DNA of 64,000 nt from Solirubrum koreensis (GCF_039541855.1 NZ_BAABHA010000001.1:372001-436000), one strand, 5' to 3'. Numbered from the stretch's first letter, positions 8,213 to 17,205 are shown. Notes: generated by a model not told the origin, from the sequence alone. Numbers and translations are program-made.

Positions 8213-9127
8213 ATGGAACTACTACGAACGTTGTGCCAACTGGCTGCGCCCTCCGGGAGTGAGGCCCCACTGACGGCATTTTTGCTTGATTATATCAACC
8301 GGCAAGCGCCTACCTGGCTAGTGCAGCCCGAAGTACTGGCTGGCGAGGAATTTCAGGATTGTATCATTCTGGTATTCGGGAAGCCGCGCACGGCCGTGTT
8401 TGCGCACATAGATTCCATTGGGTTTACGGTTCGGTACGGTCGCCAACTGGTGCGCATTGGCGGCCCCGACACCGAAACGGGCTACCGGCTGGTAGGAGAA
8501 GATTCGCAGGGCGCCATCGACTGCACGCTAACGGTAGATGACGAAACCGGCGCGTTGGGGTATGAGTTCAGTCGCGACATTGAGCGCGGCACCACGCTCA
8601 CCTTCGCCTGCGACTTTCGCGAAACCGAAACGACGGTGCAAAGCTGCTACCTCGATAACCGGCTGGGAGTGTGGAATGCGCTGCAACTGTGCGAAACCCT
8701 GCAGGACGGCATTGTTGTGTTCAGTTGCTACGAAGAGCACGGCGGCGGCACGGTGAAGTTTCTGGCCAAGTACATCCACGAGCGGTTTGCCGTGCGCCAG
8801 GCCTTGGTGTGCGACATTACCTGGGTAACCGAAGGCGTGCACGCCGGGCAAGGCTGCGCCATTTCCCTGCGCGACTCCCTCATTCCGCGACGCAGCTACG
8901 TGGAACGCATTCGGCAGATAGCCAAGAAGTCGGGCATTCCGCACCAGTTGGAGGTGGAAGGTAGCGGCGGCTCCGACGGCAAGGAGTTGCAGCACGGTGC
9001 CCAGCCCTGGGACTGGTGCTTTGTAGGTGCGCCCGAAGACCACGTGCACACCCCACATGAACAAGTGCACAAAGCCGACATAGACAGTATGTTACGCTTG
9101 TATCAGGTACTGATGCGGGAGCTATAG
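8213..9127 (+). CDS. M42/M20-type metallopeptidase (aminopeptidase)
   Basis: A 304-residue protein, somewhat shorter than usual M42 glutamyl aminopeptidases (about 340-360). Start at 8213 (MELLRTLCQLAAPSGSEAP) gives the family's N-terminal SxPSG-type motif; the longer ORF from 8114 would overlap the divergent gene's leader. Visible metal-site features are VFAHIDSIGF (His and Asp), CYLDNRLGVW (bridging Asp), CYEEHGGG (catalytic EE pair) and a final HTPHEQ. It likely trims N-terminal residues from peptides in the cytoplasm with two divalent metals. Confidence 0.85.
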   Translation: MELLRTLCQLAAPSGSEAPLTAFLLDYINRQAPTWLVQPEVLAGEEFQDCIILVFGKPRTAVFAHIDSIGFTVRYGRQLVRIGGPDTETGYRLVGEDSQGAIDCTLTVDDETGALGYEFSRDIERGTTLTFACDFRETETTVQSCYLDNRLGVWNALQLCETLQDGIVVFSCYEEHGGGTVKFLAKYIHERFAVRQALVCDITWVTEGVHAGQGCAISLRDSLIPRRSYVERIRQIAKKSGIPHQLEVEGSGGSDGKELQHGAQPWDWCFVGAPEDHVHTPHEQVHKADIDSMLRLYQVLMREL

Positions 9128-9184
9128 GCTGTTGCAGAAGACGGAAGCATTTCTGGGTAAATGGGGCAGGAGCGAAGAAAAAAC

Positions 9185-9214
9185 TTGGGCTTGCATTGAA
9201 ATCCTCTATTTTTC
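9185..9214 (+). promoter_or_regulatory. Candidate hppA promoter
   Basis: TTG at 9185-9187, 19 nt, then TATTTTTC at 9207-9214, one base away from TAnnTTTG. The leader to the hppA start would be about 55-60 nt. Confidence 0.35.
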
Positions 9215-9275
9215 AAGCATCAACCTTGCGTTGTCTTCACATTTCTCTCCTCCTACCAACCCTTAACACCGCTTT

Positions 9276-11537
9276 ATGACCATTCTTTACCTCGCACCCG
9301 CGCTGGGGGTGCTGGCGCTGCTCTACACGGCGCTGCGTTCCAGCTGGGTGGCCCGGCAAGACGCTGGCGACGAACGCATGCGCACCATAGCCGGCTACAT
9401 TGCCGACGGTGCCATTGCCTTCCTGAAAGCCGAATACAAAGTCTTAACCATTTTCGCCCTCATTGCCTGCCTGTTCTTGGGCTTTTTAAGCTACGGCAAC
9501 GAACGGTCGTCCCCCATCATTATCGGTGCCTTTTTGCTGGGCGCCATCTTCTCGGCCGTGGCAGGCTTCATCGGGATGAAAATTGCCACCAAGGCCAACG
9601 TGCGCACCGCGCAGGCCGCCCGCACGAGTCTTTCGCAAGCCCTGAAAGTTTCCTTTGCCGGCGGTTCGGTAATGGGCATGGGCGTAGCGGGTCTGGCCGT
9701 TCTCGGCCTAGGGGGCTTGTTTATCGCCTTTTACTACATGTTTGTGAACGGTGCCTCGGCCAACGGACCCGAAATGGAGCGGGCACTGGAGGTTCTCACG
9801 GGCTTCTCGCTCGGGGCCGAAAGCATTGCCCTGTTTGCCCGCGTGGGCGGCGGCATTTACACCAAGGCCGCCGACGTAGGTGCCGACCTCGTGGGCAAAG
9901 TGGAAGCCGGTATTCCCGAAGACGACCCCCGTAACCCCGCCACCATTGCCGATAACGTGGGCGACAACGTGGGCGACGTAGCCGGCATGGGTGCCGACTT
10001 GTTCGGCTCGTACGTAGCCACCATCCTTGCAACCATGGTGCTCGGCCGCGAGGTCGTGGCCTCTGGCGACGCGTACAACGGCATGTCGCCTATTATTTTA
10101 CCAATGGTAATTGCCGGCCTCGGCATCGTTTTCTCGTTGATTGGTATTCTGTTCGTACGGGTGAAAGAGGGCGGCAACGTGCAGGGCGCTCTGAACTTGG
10201 GCAACTGGATTTCTGTGGCGCTAACGGCCGCCGGCTCGTGGTTTGCCATTCATTGGATACTGCCCGGCGGTACACTTAGCATGGGCCGCCTCGGTTCGGC
10301 GCCTTTCACGGCCACCGATGTATTCTGGGCCGTATTCGTGGGCCTCGTAGTGGGAGCTTTGATGAGCATCATCACCGAGTACTACACCGCCATGGGCAAG
10401 CGTCCAGTCATGAGCATTGTGCAGCAAAGCTCCACCGGCCACGCCACCACCGTCATCGGCGGTTTGGCCGTGGGCATGGAATCCACGGTGCTGCCGATTA
10501 TCGTGCTGGCCGCGGGCATTGTGCTCAGCTACGAGTGCGCCGGCCTGTACGGCGTGGCCATTGCCGCCGCCGGCATGATGGCCACCACGGCCATGCAGTT
10601 GGCCATCGACGCCTTCGGCCCCATTGCCGACAACGCCGGTGGTATTGCCGAAATGAGCGAGTTACCCAAGGAAGTACGCGAGCGGACCGATATTCTGGAC
10701 GCTGTGGGCAACACCACTGCCGCTACCGGAAAAGGCTTCGCCATTGCCTCGGCCGCGCTTACCTCGCTGGCATTGTTTGCCGCCTTTATGGGCACTGCCG
10801 GTATTTCAAGCATCGATATCAGCAACGCCCGCGTGCTGGCTGGTCTGTTCATCGGCGCTATGATTCCGTTCATCTTCTCGGCTTTGGCTATTTCGGCCGT
10901 GGGCCGCGCAGCCATGAGCATGGTACAGGAAGTGCGCCGCCAGTTCCGCGAAATTCCGGGCATTATGGAAGGCACCGGCCGCCCCGAGTACGAGAAGTGC
11001 GTGGCCATTTCCACCCAAGCCGCTCTGCGCGAAATGCTGCTGCCGGGCGCTATTGCCCTCGTTTCGCCCATTATCATCGGTTACGCGTTCGGTCCCGAGG
11101 TTCTAGGCGGTACGCTGGCCGGCGTTACGGTATCGGGCGTGCTGATGGCCATGTTCCAGAGCAATGCCGGTGGCGCTTGGGACAACGCCAAAAAGTCGTT
11201 CGAGAAAGGCGTGATGGTAAACGGCAAAATGGAGTTCAAGGGCTCCGACGCCCACAAAGCCTCCGTAACCGGCGACACCGTGGGTGACCCGTTCAAGGAT
11301 ACTTCGGGGCCCTCCATGAACATTCTCATCAAGCTGATGAGCATTGTGTCGTTGGTTATAGCCCCGCACATTGCCGTGGATGGTACGGCCCCTGAGCGCG
11401 GTGTGGCGCCGCTGCCGCTGAAGCCAGCCGTAGAACAAGCGGTTGTGCCCACGGCTCAGCCCAAAGTGCGCTACGCCGATTTAGCCCCCGCTGCCACGCG
11501 AATCGTGCTTACTTCCCTAATGAAGCGCGCCGAGTAA
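9276..11537 (+). CDS. hppA: Membrane-bound ion-pumping pyrophosphatase
   Basis: A 753-residue integral membrane protein that hydrolyses pyrophosphate and pumps H+ or Na+ across the inner membrane. The catalytic region GGGIYTKAADVGADLVGKVE and DNVGDNVGD (226-234) is intact, as is DAFGPIADNAGGIAEM (445-460). GNTTAATGKG (about 479-487) carries Ala482 and Gly485, the pattern known for K+-dependent enzymes; K+-independent ones have Lys at the first position. The end is unusual: after the usual final helix (VIAPHIA) there are about 55 extra residues rich in Pro, Ala and Val. Whether it pumps H+, Na+ or both cannot be decided here. It is a single-gene unit. Confidence 0.96.
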   Translation: MTILYLAPALGVLALLYTALRSSWVARQDAGDERMRTIAGYIADGAIAFLKAEYKVLTIFALIACLFLGFLSYGNERSSPIIIGAFLLGAIFSAVAGFIGMKIATKANVRTAQAARTSLSQALKVSFAGGSVMGMGVAGLAVLGLGGLFIAFYYMFVNGASANGPEMERALEVLTGFSLGAESIALFARVGGGIYTKAADVGADLVGKVEAGIPEDDPRNPATIADNVGDNVGDVAGMGADLFGSYVATILATMVLGREVVASGDAYNGMSPIILPMVIAGLGIVFSLIGILFVRVKEGGNVQGALNLGNWISVALTAAGSWFAIHWILPGGTLSMGRLGSAPFTATDVFWAVFVGLVVGALMSIITEYYTAMGKRPVMSIVQQSSTGHATTVIGGLAVGMESTVLPIIVLAAGIVLSYECAGLYGVAIAAAGMMATTAMQLAIDAFGPIADNAGGIAEMSELPKEVRERTDILDAVGNTTAATGKGFAIASAALTSLALFAAFMGTAGISSIDISNARVLAGLFIGAMIPFIFSALAISAVGRAAMSMVQEVRRQFREIPGIMEGTGRPEYEKCVAISTQAALREMLLPGAIALVSPIIIGYAFGPEVLGGTLAGVTVSGVLMAMFQSNAGGAWDNAKKSFEKGVMVNGKMEFKGSDAHKASVTGDTVGDPFKDTSGPSMNILIKLMSIVSLVIAPHIAVDGTAPERGVAPLPLKPAVEQAVVPTAQPKVRYADLAPAATRIVLTSLMKRAE

Positions 11538-11562
11538 GATCTGCTCTTTTGGCTGAATGATG

Positions 11563-11591
11563 TGGTGCCCCGGCTTTTAGTCGGGGCACCA
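11563..11591 (+). terminator. Hairpin downstream of hppA
   Basis: 10-bp perfect stem (TGGTGCCCCG, 11563-11572, with 11582-11591) and a T-rich 9-nt loop, 25 bp after the hppA stop. The T-tract after it is weak. Confidence 0.55.
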
Positions 11592-11699
11592 TGCGTTTAA
11601 ACTCAATAGGGCCGGTTTTTGGCACAAGTCACATGAATGCGCCTACTTACTGCCTCACACGAATGGGGGAGGAGGGCCGGCGCGCTCGGTTTTGGTTTG

Positions 11700-11707
11700 T
11701 ACCTTCG
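11700..11707 (+). promoter_or_regulatory. Candidate hpt -7 box
   Basis: TACCTTCG, one base off TAnnTTTG, with TTTTGG and GTTTG just upstream and the hpt start 35 nt downstream. Confidence 0.35.
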
Positions 11708-11742
11708 CGGCACTTTTTCGCTCTGCACCCTAAGCCGCCGGC

Positions 11743-12282
11743 ATGTCGCAAGCCAATATTTCGCTGCATAACAAGGAGTTTACCCCGTATTTGCCCGAAG
11801 CGCAGATAACCGCCGCCGTACGCGAAGTGGCCGCCCGCATCAACCAGGATTACGCCGGCCAAACGCCGCTGTTCGTGGCCGTGCTCAACGGCTCGTTCAT
11901 GTTTGCCGCCGACCTGCTAAAAGAGCTAACCGTAGCCTGCGAAGTAGCCTTTATTCGGGTAGCCTCGTATGCGGGCACCAGCTCCACTGGTGAAATCAAG
12001 GAAATTCTGGGTTTGCAGGAAGACGTAGCGGGCCGCCACCTCGTTGTTCTGGAAGACATTGTGGACACCGGCCACACCATGAAAGCCATGCTGGAGCAGC
12101 TGCACGCCAAACAGCCGGCTTCGGTGGAGGTTGCTACGTTGCTCATCAAGCCCGAATGCCTGCAGCACGAACTCAACATCAAGTACCAAGGCCTTTCGAT
12201 ACCCAACGATTTTGTAGTGGGCTACGGCCTCGACTACGACGGGCTCGGCCGCAATTACCGCGACCTGTACCGCGCCGTATAA
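11743..12282 (+). CDS. hpt: Hypoxanthine phosphoribosyltransferase
   Basis: A 179-residue purine salvage enzyme that converts hypoxanthine or guanine plus PRPP to IMP or GMP. The PRPP-binding motif is clear as VVLEDIVDTGHTM, preceded by GSFMFAADL, and the base-recognition strand IPNDFVVGYGLDYDGLGRN is present. Length is typical. The adenylate kinase gene follows 77 bp downstream, so two nucleotide-metabolism genes are neighbours and may be co-transcribed. Confidence 0.95.
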   Translation: MSQANISLHNKEFTPYLPEAQITAAVREVAARINQDYAGQTPLFVAVLNGSFMFAADLLKELTVACEVAFIRVASYAGTSSTGEIKEILGLQEDVAGRHLVVLEDIVDTGHTMKAMLEQLHAKQPASVEVATLLIKPECLQHELNIKYQGLSIPNDFVVGYGLDYDGLGRNYRDLYRAV

Positions 12283-12359
12283 GCCCCTAAGGCTGGCTAC
12301 AATTTCTTAACTTACCCTCGCCCCCTCTTCTCTCACGTTCCCCGCTACCACTTCCAATC

Positions 12360-12983
12360 ATGCTTAATATCGTGTTGTTTGGCCCTCCCGGAGCCGGCAA
12401 AGGAACCCAAAGCCAAAAGCTCATCCAGCGCTACGGCCTGGTGCACCTCTCCACGGGTGACCTGCTTCGTTCGCAGATTGCCCAGGGCACTGAGCTGGGC
12501 CTGACGGCCAAAAAACTCATGGACGCCGGCCAACTGGTGCCCGATGCCGTGGTTATTGGCATGATTGAAAGCCAGCTAGCCGGCAACACCCAGGCCGGTG
12601 GCTTTATTTTCGACGGTTTCCCGCGCACCATTCCCCAAGCCGTAGCTCTCGATGAGCTTATGCAGCGTTACGACACCGGTATTTCGTGCATGATTGCCCT
12701 GGAAGTAACCGAAGACGAGCTGGTGAAACGCCTGCTGGAGCGTGGCAAAACCTCCGGCCGCCCCGACGACCAGAACGAAGAGCTAATCCGTCGTCGGGTG
12801 GTGGAGTACAACACCAAAACCGCACAAGTAGCCTCGTACTACGCCGAGCAGGATAAATTCCACGCCATTCCCGGCATAGGCGCCATCGACGACATTTTCT
12901 CGCAGCTCTGCAGCCTCATCGATACGCACCAGCCCGCCACGGTAACCGACGGCGAGCAGGCGGCCGACGAAGTAAAGGCGTAA
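12360..12983 (+). CDS. adk: Adenylate kinase
   Basis: A 207-residue enzyme interconverting ATP + AMP and 2 ADP. The P-loop GPPGAGKGTQ begins at residue 8, the AMP-binding HLSTGDLLRSQI follows, and FDGFPRTIPQA is the conserved core. The lid is the short form without zinc cysteines (RGKTSGRPDDQNEELIRRR). The C-terminal tail of about 20 residues (TDGEQAADEVKA) is polar and probably disordered. A dispersed inverted repeat lies directly after the stop codon. Confidence 0.96.
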   Translation: MLNIVLFGPPGAGKGTQSQKLIQRYGLVHLSTGDLLRSQIAQGTELGLTAKKLMDAGQLVPDAVVIGMIESQLAGNTQAGGFIFDGFPRTIPQAVALDELMQRYDTGISCMIALEVTEDELVKRLLERGKTSGRPDDQNEELIRRRVVEYNTKTAQVASYYAEQDKFHAIPGIGAIDDIFSQLCSLIDTHQPATVTDGEQAADEVKA

Positions 12984-13029
12984 CTTTGCAGCGCTACGGC
13001 GCTCCGGCAAAGTAGCATCTGACACAATC

Positions 13030-13130
13030 TGTCATCCTGAGCGTAGCGAAGGACCTTATCACGCCAGGGCGAAAATCGTATTTCGATTCGTTCTGTACTG
13101 AGGAGGTCCTTCGTTACGCTCAGGATGACA
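13030..13130. repeat. GTCAT-type dispersed inverted repeat between adk and obg
   Basis: Arms 13030-13055 and 13105-13130 match as inverted repeats at 25 of 26 positions (outer end TGTCATCCTGAGCG) around a spacer of about 50 bp. The same outer pattern is seen again before fabI at 47638-47728 and as one degenerate arm at 14739-14766. It resembles the small non-coding palindromic repeats often found between genes in Hymenobacter-like genomes. The right arm ends 21 bp before the obg start codon, so it lies within the obg leader. Confidence 0.85.
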
Positions 13131-13151
13131 GCTTTTTACCAGCTGACCACT

Positions 13152-14261
13152 ATGGCTTCCAATAACTTCATCGACTACGTCAAGATTTGCTGCCGCTCGG
13201 GCAGGGGCGGGGCCGGTTCGTCTCACATGTTCCGCTCGAAAGGGCGCCCCTTGGGTGGGCCCGATGGCGGCGACGGCGGCCGCGGCGGCCACATTATCCT
13301 GCGCGGCAACAAGCAGCTCTGGACGCTGCTGCACCTGCAATACAAGAAGCACGTTATTGCTGGCCACGGCGTGCCCGGTAGCGGCGGCCTCTGCACCGGT
13401 GCCGAGGGTGAAGACGTGATTCTCGATGTGCCGCTGGGCACCATCGCCCGCGACGCCGAAACCGGCGAAATCCGTGCGGAAATCACCGAGGACGGCCAGG
13501 AAATTATTCTGACGCCCGGTGGCCGCGGCGGCTGGGGCAACGACCACTTTAAATCGGCTACCAACCAAGCGCCTACGTATTCCCAACCCGGCGAGCCAGG
13601 CCAGGAGGTGTGGAACGTGCTAGAATTGAAGCTGCTGGCCGACGTGGGCCTGGTGGGCTTCCCGAATGCCGGCAAAAGCACGCTACTCTCAGTAGTTTCG
13701 GCGGCCACGCCCAAAATTGCCGACTATGCCTTCACCACCCTAGTACCGAACTTGGGCGTGGTGGGCTACCGCGACTACCAATCCTTCGTTATGGCCGACA
13801 TTCCGGGCATCATTGAGGGCGCAGCCGAGGGCAAAGGCTTGGGTTTACGCTTCCTAAAGCACATTGAGCGCAACGCCACGCTGCTGTTCATGATTGCCGC
13901 CGACTCGCCCGACATTGCCGCCGAGTACCAGGTGCTGCTGAGCGAATTGGAGCAGTTTAACCCCGATTTGTTGGAGAAACGCCGCGTACTGGCCATTACC
14001 AAGGCCGACATGCTGGACGAAGAACTGGAAGCTGAAATCGAAGCCACGCTGCCCGCCGACGTGCCGCATGTGTTCATTTCCAGCATCACCCAAAAGAACA
14101 TCCAGCAGCTGAAAGACCTACTCTGGCAGCAAATTCAGGATGCCCGCCGCGAAGACCCCAAACCGCTACGCCATAGCATTTGGGCCCAGAAACGAGCCGA
14201 TGACGAAGTAGACGAAGACGAGTTTGACGATGAAGAAACGTCGGAAGATCAGCAGGATTAA
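13152..14261 (+). CDS. obgE: Obg family GTPase
   Basis: A 369-residue ribosome-assembly GTPase. The start at 13152 (MASNNFIDYVKICCRSGRGG) is the standard N-terminus; the in-frame ATG at 13125 falls inside the repeat arm and adds nine odd residues. The glycine-rich Obg domain (GGPDGGDGGRGG, TPGGRGGWGN) precedes the G domain with GFPNAGKSTLL (G1), DIPGIIEGAAEGKGLG (G3) and TKAD (G4). The C-terminus is a strongly acidic tail (DDEVDEDEFDDEE). It acts on the 50S subunit and links GTP status to growth. Confidence 0.96.
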   Translation: MASNNFIDYVKICCRSGRGGAGSSHMFRSKGRPLGGPDGGDGGRGGHIILRGNKQLWTLLHLQYKKHVIAGHGVPGSGGLCTGAEGEDVILDVPLGTIARDAETGEIRAEITEDGQEIILTPGGRGGWGNDHFKSATNQAPTYSQPGEPGQEVWNVLELKLLADVGLVGFPNAGKSTLLSVVSAATPKIADYAFTTLVPNLGVVGYRDYQSFVMADIPGIIEGAAEGKGLGLRFLKHIERNATLLFMIAADSPDIAAEYQVLLSELEQFNPDLLEKRRVLAITKADMLDEELEAEIEATLPADVPHVFISSITQKNIQQLKDLLWQQIQDARREDPKPLRHSIWAQKRADDEVDEDEFDDEETSEDQQD

Positions 14262-14292
14262 CTAGTTGGGTCTGATTCAACTCTAAAGACCG

Positions 14293-14655
14293 ATGTGTAG
14301 GAAATGCTTTTCGATAGGCATTGAAGGCTTTGAGACTTGGCAAGACTTTGAATCTTTTACCAGATTCTTACGGGCCAAAATTGGAACAGGGCAATTACTC
14401 CTACTGGAAAAGCAGGCGCCAACATCATCGACCAATGATTTAACGAAAGCAGAAGCATACTACCAGTGCCGCAATTGCAACGTAACCTGGGCGCTTTCCT
14501 TTCCCGAAAATGCGTGGCGTGGTTATTTTCTGCCTGTGAAGCGAGCCGAAGCTTATGTGGAACGAGTTCAGGCCACAGACCGCTTGAAAAGCTTCGGATG
14601 TTTAATTCTAATAGCTGCTGCGCTGAGCTTATTACTCTGGAAGCTGGTTCATTGA
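14293..14655 (+). CDS. Small protein with Cys pairs and C-terminal membrane segment, unknown
   Basis: 120 residues. It starts MCRKCFSIGIEG with a CxxC, has a second CxxC in YQCRNCNVTW (about residues 57-65), and ends in a single hydrophobic helix (FGCLILIAAALSLLLWKL). The two CxxC pairs could form a small zinc ribbon on the cytoplasmic side of a tail-anchored protein. I recognise no family. It lies alone between obg and grpE and is less GC-rich than its neighbours. Coding potential looks real but the function is unknown. Confidence 0.6.
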   Translation: MCRKCFSIGIEGFETWQDFESFTRFLRAKIGTGQLLLLEKQAPTSSTNDLTKAEAYYQCRNCNVTWALSFPENAWRGYFLPVKRAEAYVERVQATDRLKSFGCLILIAAALSLLLWKLVH

Positions 14656-14983
14656 TTGGTTGTCCAGAATTGAGCAGGCAAAGCTTGATGCCTGAGCTCG
14701 TAATTGTTCTCAATTGCACTTGTTCCAACCCAGCGGTAGAGATGCTTCGACAAGCTCATCAGGACGTTAGATTCGGCAGAGGACTTTAATGCGGAGTGCG
14801 AAGAACTGTTAAGCGCTGAAACGCTCCAAGTTGGCACAAGCTTCTGCCGCCTCGTCCGAACCTTTTCACCTGAGCTTGGGGTTTCCGTGCCACTATGTCA
14901 CGGGGCGGGGCTTTGGCAAACTCATTGTGCCTGCGCTATTTCCTAATTGAACATCCATCTGCCTGAAATACTTGACTTAAGGA
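14656..14983. other. Gene-free interval before grpE
   Basis: No open frame here looks like a real gene. The interval contains one degenerate repeat arm (listed separately) and presumably the grpE promoter. I found no clear TAnnTTTG box close to the grpE start. Confidence 0.5.
14739..14766. repeat. Degenerate single arm of the GTCAT-type repeat
   Basis: Starts GAGATGCTTCGAC and ends AGGACG, matching the right arm of the element before fabI (starting GAGATGCCTCGAC, ending CATGACG) apart from a few substitutions and a one-base gap. No partner arm is seen, so this appears to be a decayed copy. Confidence 0.5.
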
Positions 14984-15565
14984 ATGGCTGACGCAACGTT
15001 TCCGAATCCCGACGAGCTGCAAAACGACGCAGCCGCTACCAATAGCGCCGACCACGTGGCCGGCGAAATGATGGAAGACCAAGCCGGTCAACCCGCCGAT
15101 GGTGGCGCGCCCAAAGGCGAAGCCACCCGCACCGATCAGGAAGTGAGCGAGCTTAAAGACAAGTACCTGCGCCTCGCGGCTGAGTTTGAGAACTACAAGC
15201 GTCGCACCACCAAGGAGCGCTCCGACCTATTCAAAACCGCCAACCAGGAGCTCATGACGGCCTTGCTGCCGGTGCTCGACGATTTCGACCGTGCCTACCA
15301 GCACACCCGCGAAACCACCGACGCTAGTGTGGTGCGCGAGAGTGTCGACATCATTTACAACAAGCTTTCGAAAGCCTTGCAGCAGAAAGGCTTGCAGCCG
15401 ATGAACGCGCAAGGCAATGCCTTCGACCCCGACCTGCACGAGGCCATTACCCAGATTCCCGCCCCCACCGAGGAGTTAAAGGGCAAGATTGTGGACGAAA
15501 TTGAAAAAGGCTATTACCTCGGCGACAAAGTGATTCGTCACGCCAAGGTGGTGTTGGGCCAATAA
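14984..15565 (+). CDS. grpE: GrpE nucleotide exchange factor
   Basis: A 193-residue co-chaperone that releases ADP from DnaK. An acidic, low-complexity N-terminus (about 50 residues) is followed by a long coiled coil (ELKDKYLRLAAEFENYKRRT) and the C-terminal beta domain with NAFDPDLHEAITQIPA and VIRHAKVVLGQ. It is 38 bp upstream of dnaJ and probably in the same operon; dnaK itself is not in the window. Heat-shock control is expected from the family, but I see no recognisable CIRCE element. Confidence 0.96.
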   Translation: MADATFPNPDELQNDAAATNSADHVAGEMMEDQAGQPADGGAPKGEATRTDQEVSELKDKYLRLAAEFENYKRRTTKERSDLFKTANQELMTALLPVLDDFDRAYQHTRETTDASVVRESVDIIYNKLSKALQQKGLQPMNAQGNAFDPDLHEAITQIPAPTEELKGKIVDEIEKGYYLGDKVIRHAKVVLGQ

Positions 15566-15603
15566 GTAACTGATTACCTGCGCGTGCCGCACGCACCGAA
15601 TTC

Positions 15604-16752
15604 ATGGCAACGAAGCGAGATTTTTACGAGATACTGGGCGTAGCCAAAAACGCGTCGGGTGACGAAATCAAGAAGGCCTACCGCAAGGTGGCCATCAAGT
15701 TTCACCCCGATAAAAACCCCGACGACCCCACGGCCGAGGACAAGTTCAAGGAAGCCGCGGAGGCCTACGAGGTGTTGTCGGACGAAAACAAGCGCGCCCG
15801 CTACGACCGGTACGGCCACCAGGGTGTGGGCGGAGCCGGCGGCAACGGCCACGGCCCGAGCATGGAGGACATCTTCAGCCAGTTCGGCGATATTTTCGGC
15901 GGCGGTGGCGGTTTCGAAGGCTTCTTCGGCGGCGGTGCCCAGCGCGGTGGCCGGCGCGTGCGCAAGGGCTCGAACCTGCGCATCAAACTGAAACTAGACC
16001 TGGAGGAAGTAGCCAATGGCGTCGAGAAGAAGATTAAGGTGAAGCGCTACACCGCTTGCGCCCCGTGTTCCGGCACCGGTGCTAAGAACGGTACCGAGCT
16101 CAAGGACTGCGGCACTTGCCACGGCCAGGGCCAGGTTAAGCGCGTGGTGCAAACCATGCTCGGCCAAATGGTTAGCTCCTCTACTTGCCCCACCTGCCAC
16201 GGCGAAGGCAAGATTGTGAGTGCCACCTGCGACGTATGCCGCGGCGAAGGCCGCCAGCTAGCCGAGGAAATCATTCCGATCAACATTCCGGCCGGCGTGG
16301 CCGAGGGCATGCAGCTTTCCATGAGCGGCAAGGGCAACTACCCCGAGCGCGGCGGCATGGCCGGTGATTTGCTCATTCAGATTGAGGAAGAGCCGCACGA
16401 GTTCCTGAAGCGCGACGGCAACAACGTGGTGCTCGACCAATACATTTCCATCATCGACGCCGCTTTGGGTGCAAACCTGGAAGTGCCCACGATTGAGGGA
16501 AAAGTAAAGGTGAAGATTGACCCCGGCACACAGGCCGGTAAGATTCTGCGCCTGCGCGGCAAAGGCATTCCCGACCTGAACGGTTACGGCAAAGGCGACC
16601 AACTCATTCATGTGAATGTGTGGACGCCCAAAACGGTGACCAACGACGAGCGGGCGGCACTGGAAAAGCTGCGTAACTCGCCCAACTTCACGCCCAGCCC
16701 CGGCAAAAACGAGAAAGGCTTCTTCGAGAAAGTGAAGGAGTATTTCCAGTAA
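15604..16752 (+). CDS. dnaJ: Chaperone DnaJ
   Basis: A 382-residue Hsp40. It has the J domain with the HPD triad (KFHPDKNPDD), a Gly/Phe-rich linker (about residues 78-115) and four CxxCxGxG zinc motifs: CAPCSGTG, CGTCHGQG, CPTCHGEG and CDVCRGEG. The C-terminal substrate domains follow. It stimulates the DnaK ATPase and delivers clients. A strong terminator follows within 25 bp. Confidence 0.97.
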   Translation: MATKRDFYEILGVAKNASGDEIKKAYRKVAIKFHPDKNPDDPTAEDKFKEAAEAYEVLSDENKRARYDRYGHQGVGGAGGNGHGPSMEDIFSQFGDIFGGGGGFEGFFGGGAQRGGRRVRKGSNLRIKLKLDLEEVANGVEKKIKVKRYTACAPCSGTGAKNGTELKDCGTCHGQGQVKRVVQTMLGQMVSSSTCPTCHGEGKIVSATCDVCRGEGRQLAEEIIPINIPAGVAEGMQLSMSGKGNYPERGGMAGDLLIQIEEEPHEFLKRDGNNVVLDQYISIIDAALGANLEVPTIEGKVKVKIDPGTQAGKILRLRGKGIPDLNGYGKGDQLIHVNVWTPKTVTNDERAALEKLRNSPNFTPSPGKNEKGFFEKVKEYFQ

Positions 16753-16776
16753 ACCTGCTGGCTGATTCGAAAATGC

Positions 16777-16812
16777 AAAAGCCTGCTCCCAATAAAGGAG
16801 CAGGCTTTTTTT
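16777..16812 (+). terminator. Terminator of grpE-dnaJ
   Basis: 13-bp perfect stem (AAAAGCCTGCTCC with its complement, 16777-16789 and 16797-16809), 7-nt loop and a run of T. Placed between dnaJ and a convergent small gene, so it may act on both strands. Confidence 0.88.
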
Positions 16813-16836
16813 GATGGCTAAAGCGAGCCGAAGTAC

Positions 16837-17052
16837 TTAGCGTGCAGCAAGGAATTGACGCAGGATGGCCGTACGGCCCGGTAGGTCTAGCTTATCGGCG
16901 CGGAGCTTGCCGTTATCGAGGCGCACATTATAGGCCCACGCCACCACGGCCAGAATCAGCCAAAAGGCGGTTTGGCCGAACTTGCCTTGACACAGGCAAA
17001 TCACGCCGTAGAAAAACATAAAAGCGGCGGTGTACAGGCTCCGGGTATCCAT
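16837..17052 (-). CDS. Small membrane protein, unknown
   Basis: 71 residues from the ATG at 17052 (MDTRSLYTAAFMFFYGVICL); the longer frame to 17142 has a basic, unlikely N-terminus. Two hydrophobic helices (AAFMFFYGVICLCQG and TAFWLILAVVAWAYN) are followed by a charged cytoplasmic tail (RLDNGKLRADKLDLPGRT). No family recognised. It is convergent with dnaJ and divergent from the ECF sigma factor gene. Confidence 0.6.
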   Translation of the reverse strand: MDTRSLYTAAFMFFYGVICLCQGKFGQTAFWLILAVVAWAYNVRLDNGKLRADKLDLPGRTAILRQFLAAR

Positions 17053-17205
17053 AATTGAAAAGGTAGAAGGTGAAGTTTGACGGATGAATCGGCGAAGTGG
17101 GCGTAGCATTACACGCTTCGACAAAAAAATATTTCTGGCCATTGGCTGTAATGCCGAGGGTCCGGCGCCGATTCATACCGTGTATTTCGGTTCCTTCGTC
17201 CGCGT

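Noticed and set aside
12360..12983. Adenylate kinase considered as a longer, zinc-lid form
   Set aside because: The lid segment has no CxxC pairs and is the short form, so no zinc is expected.
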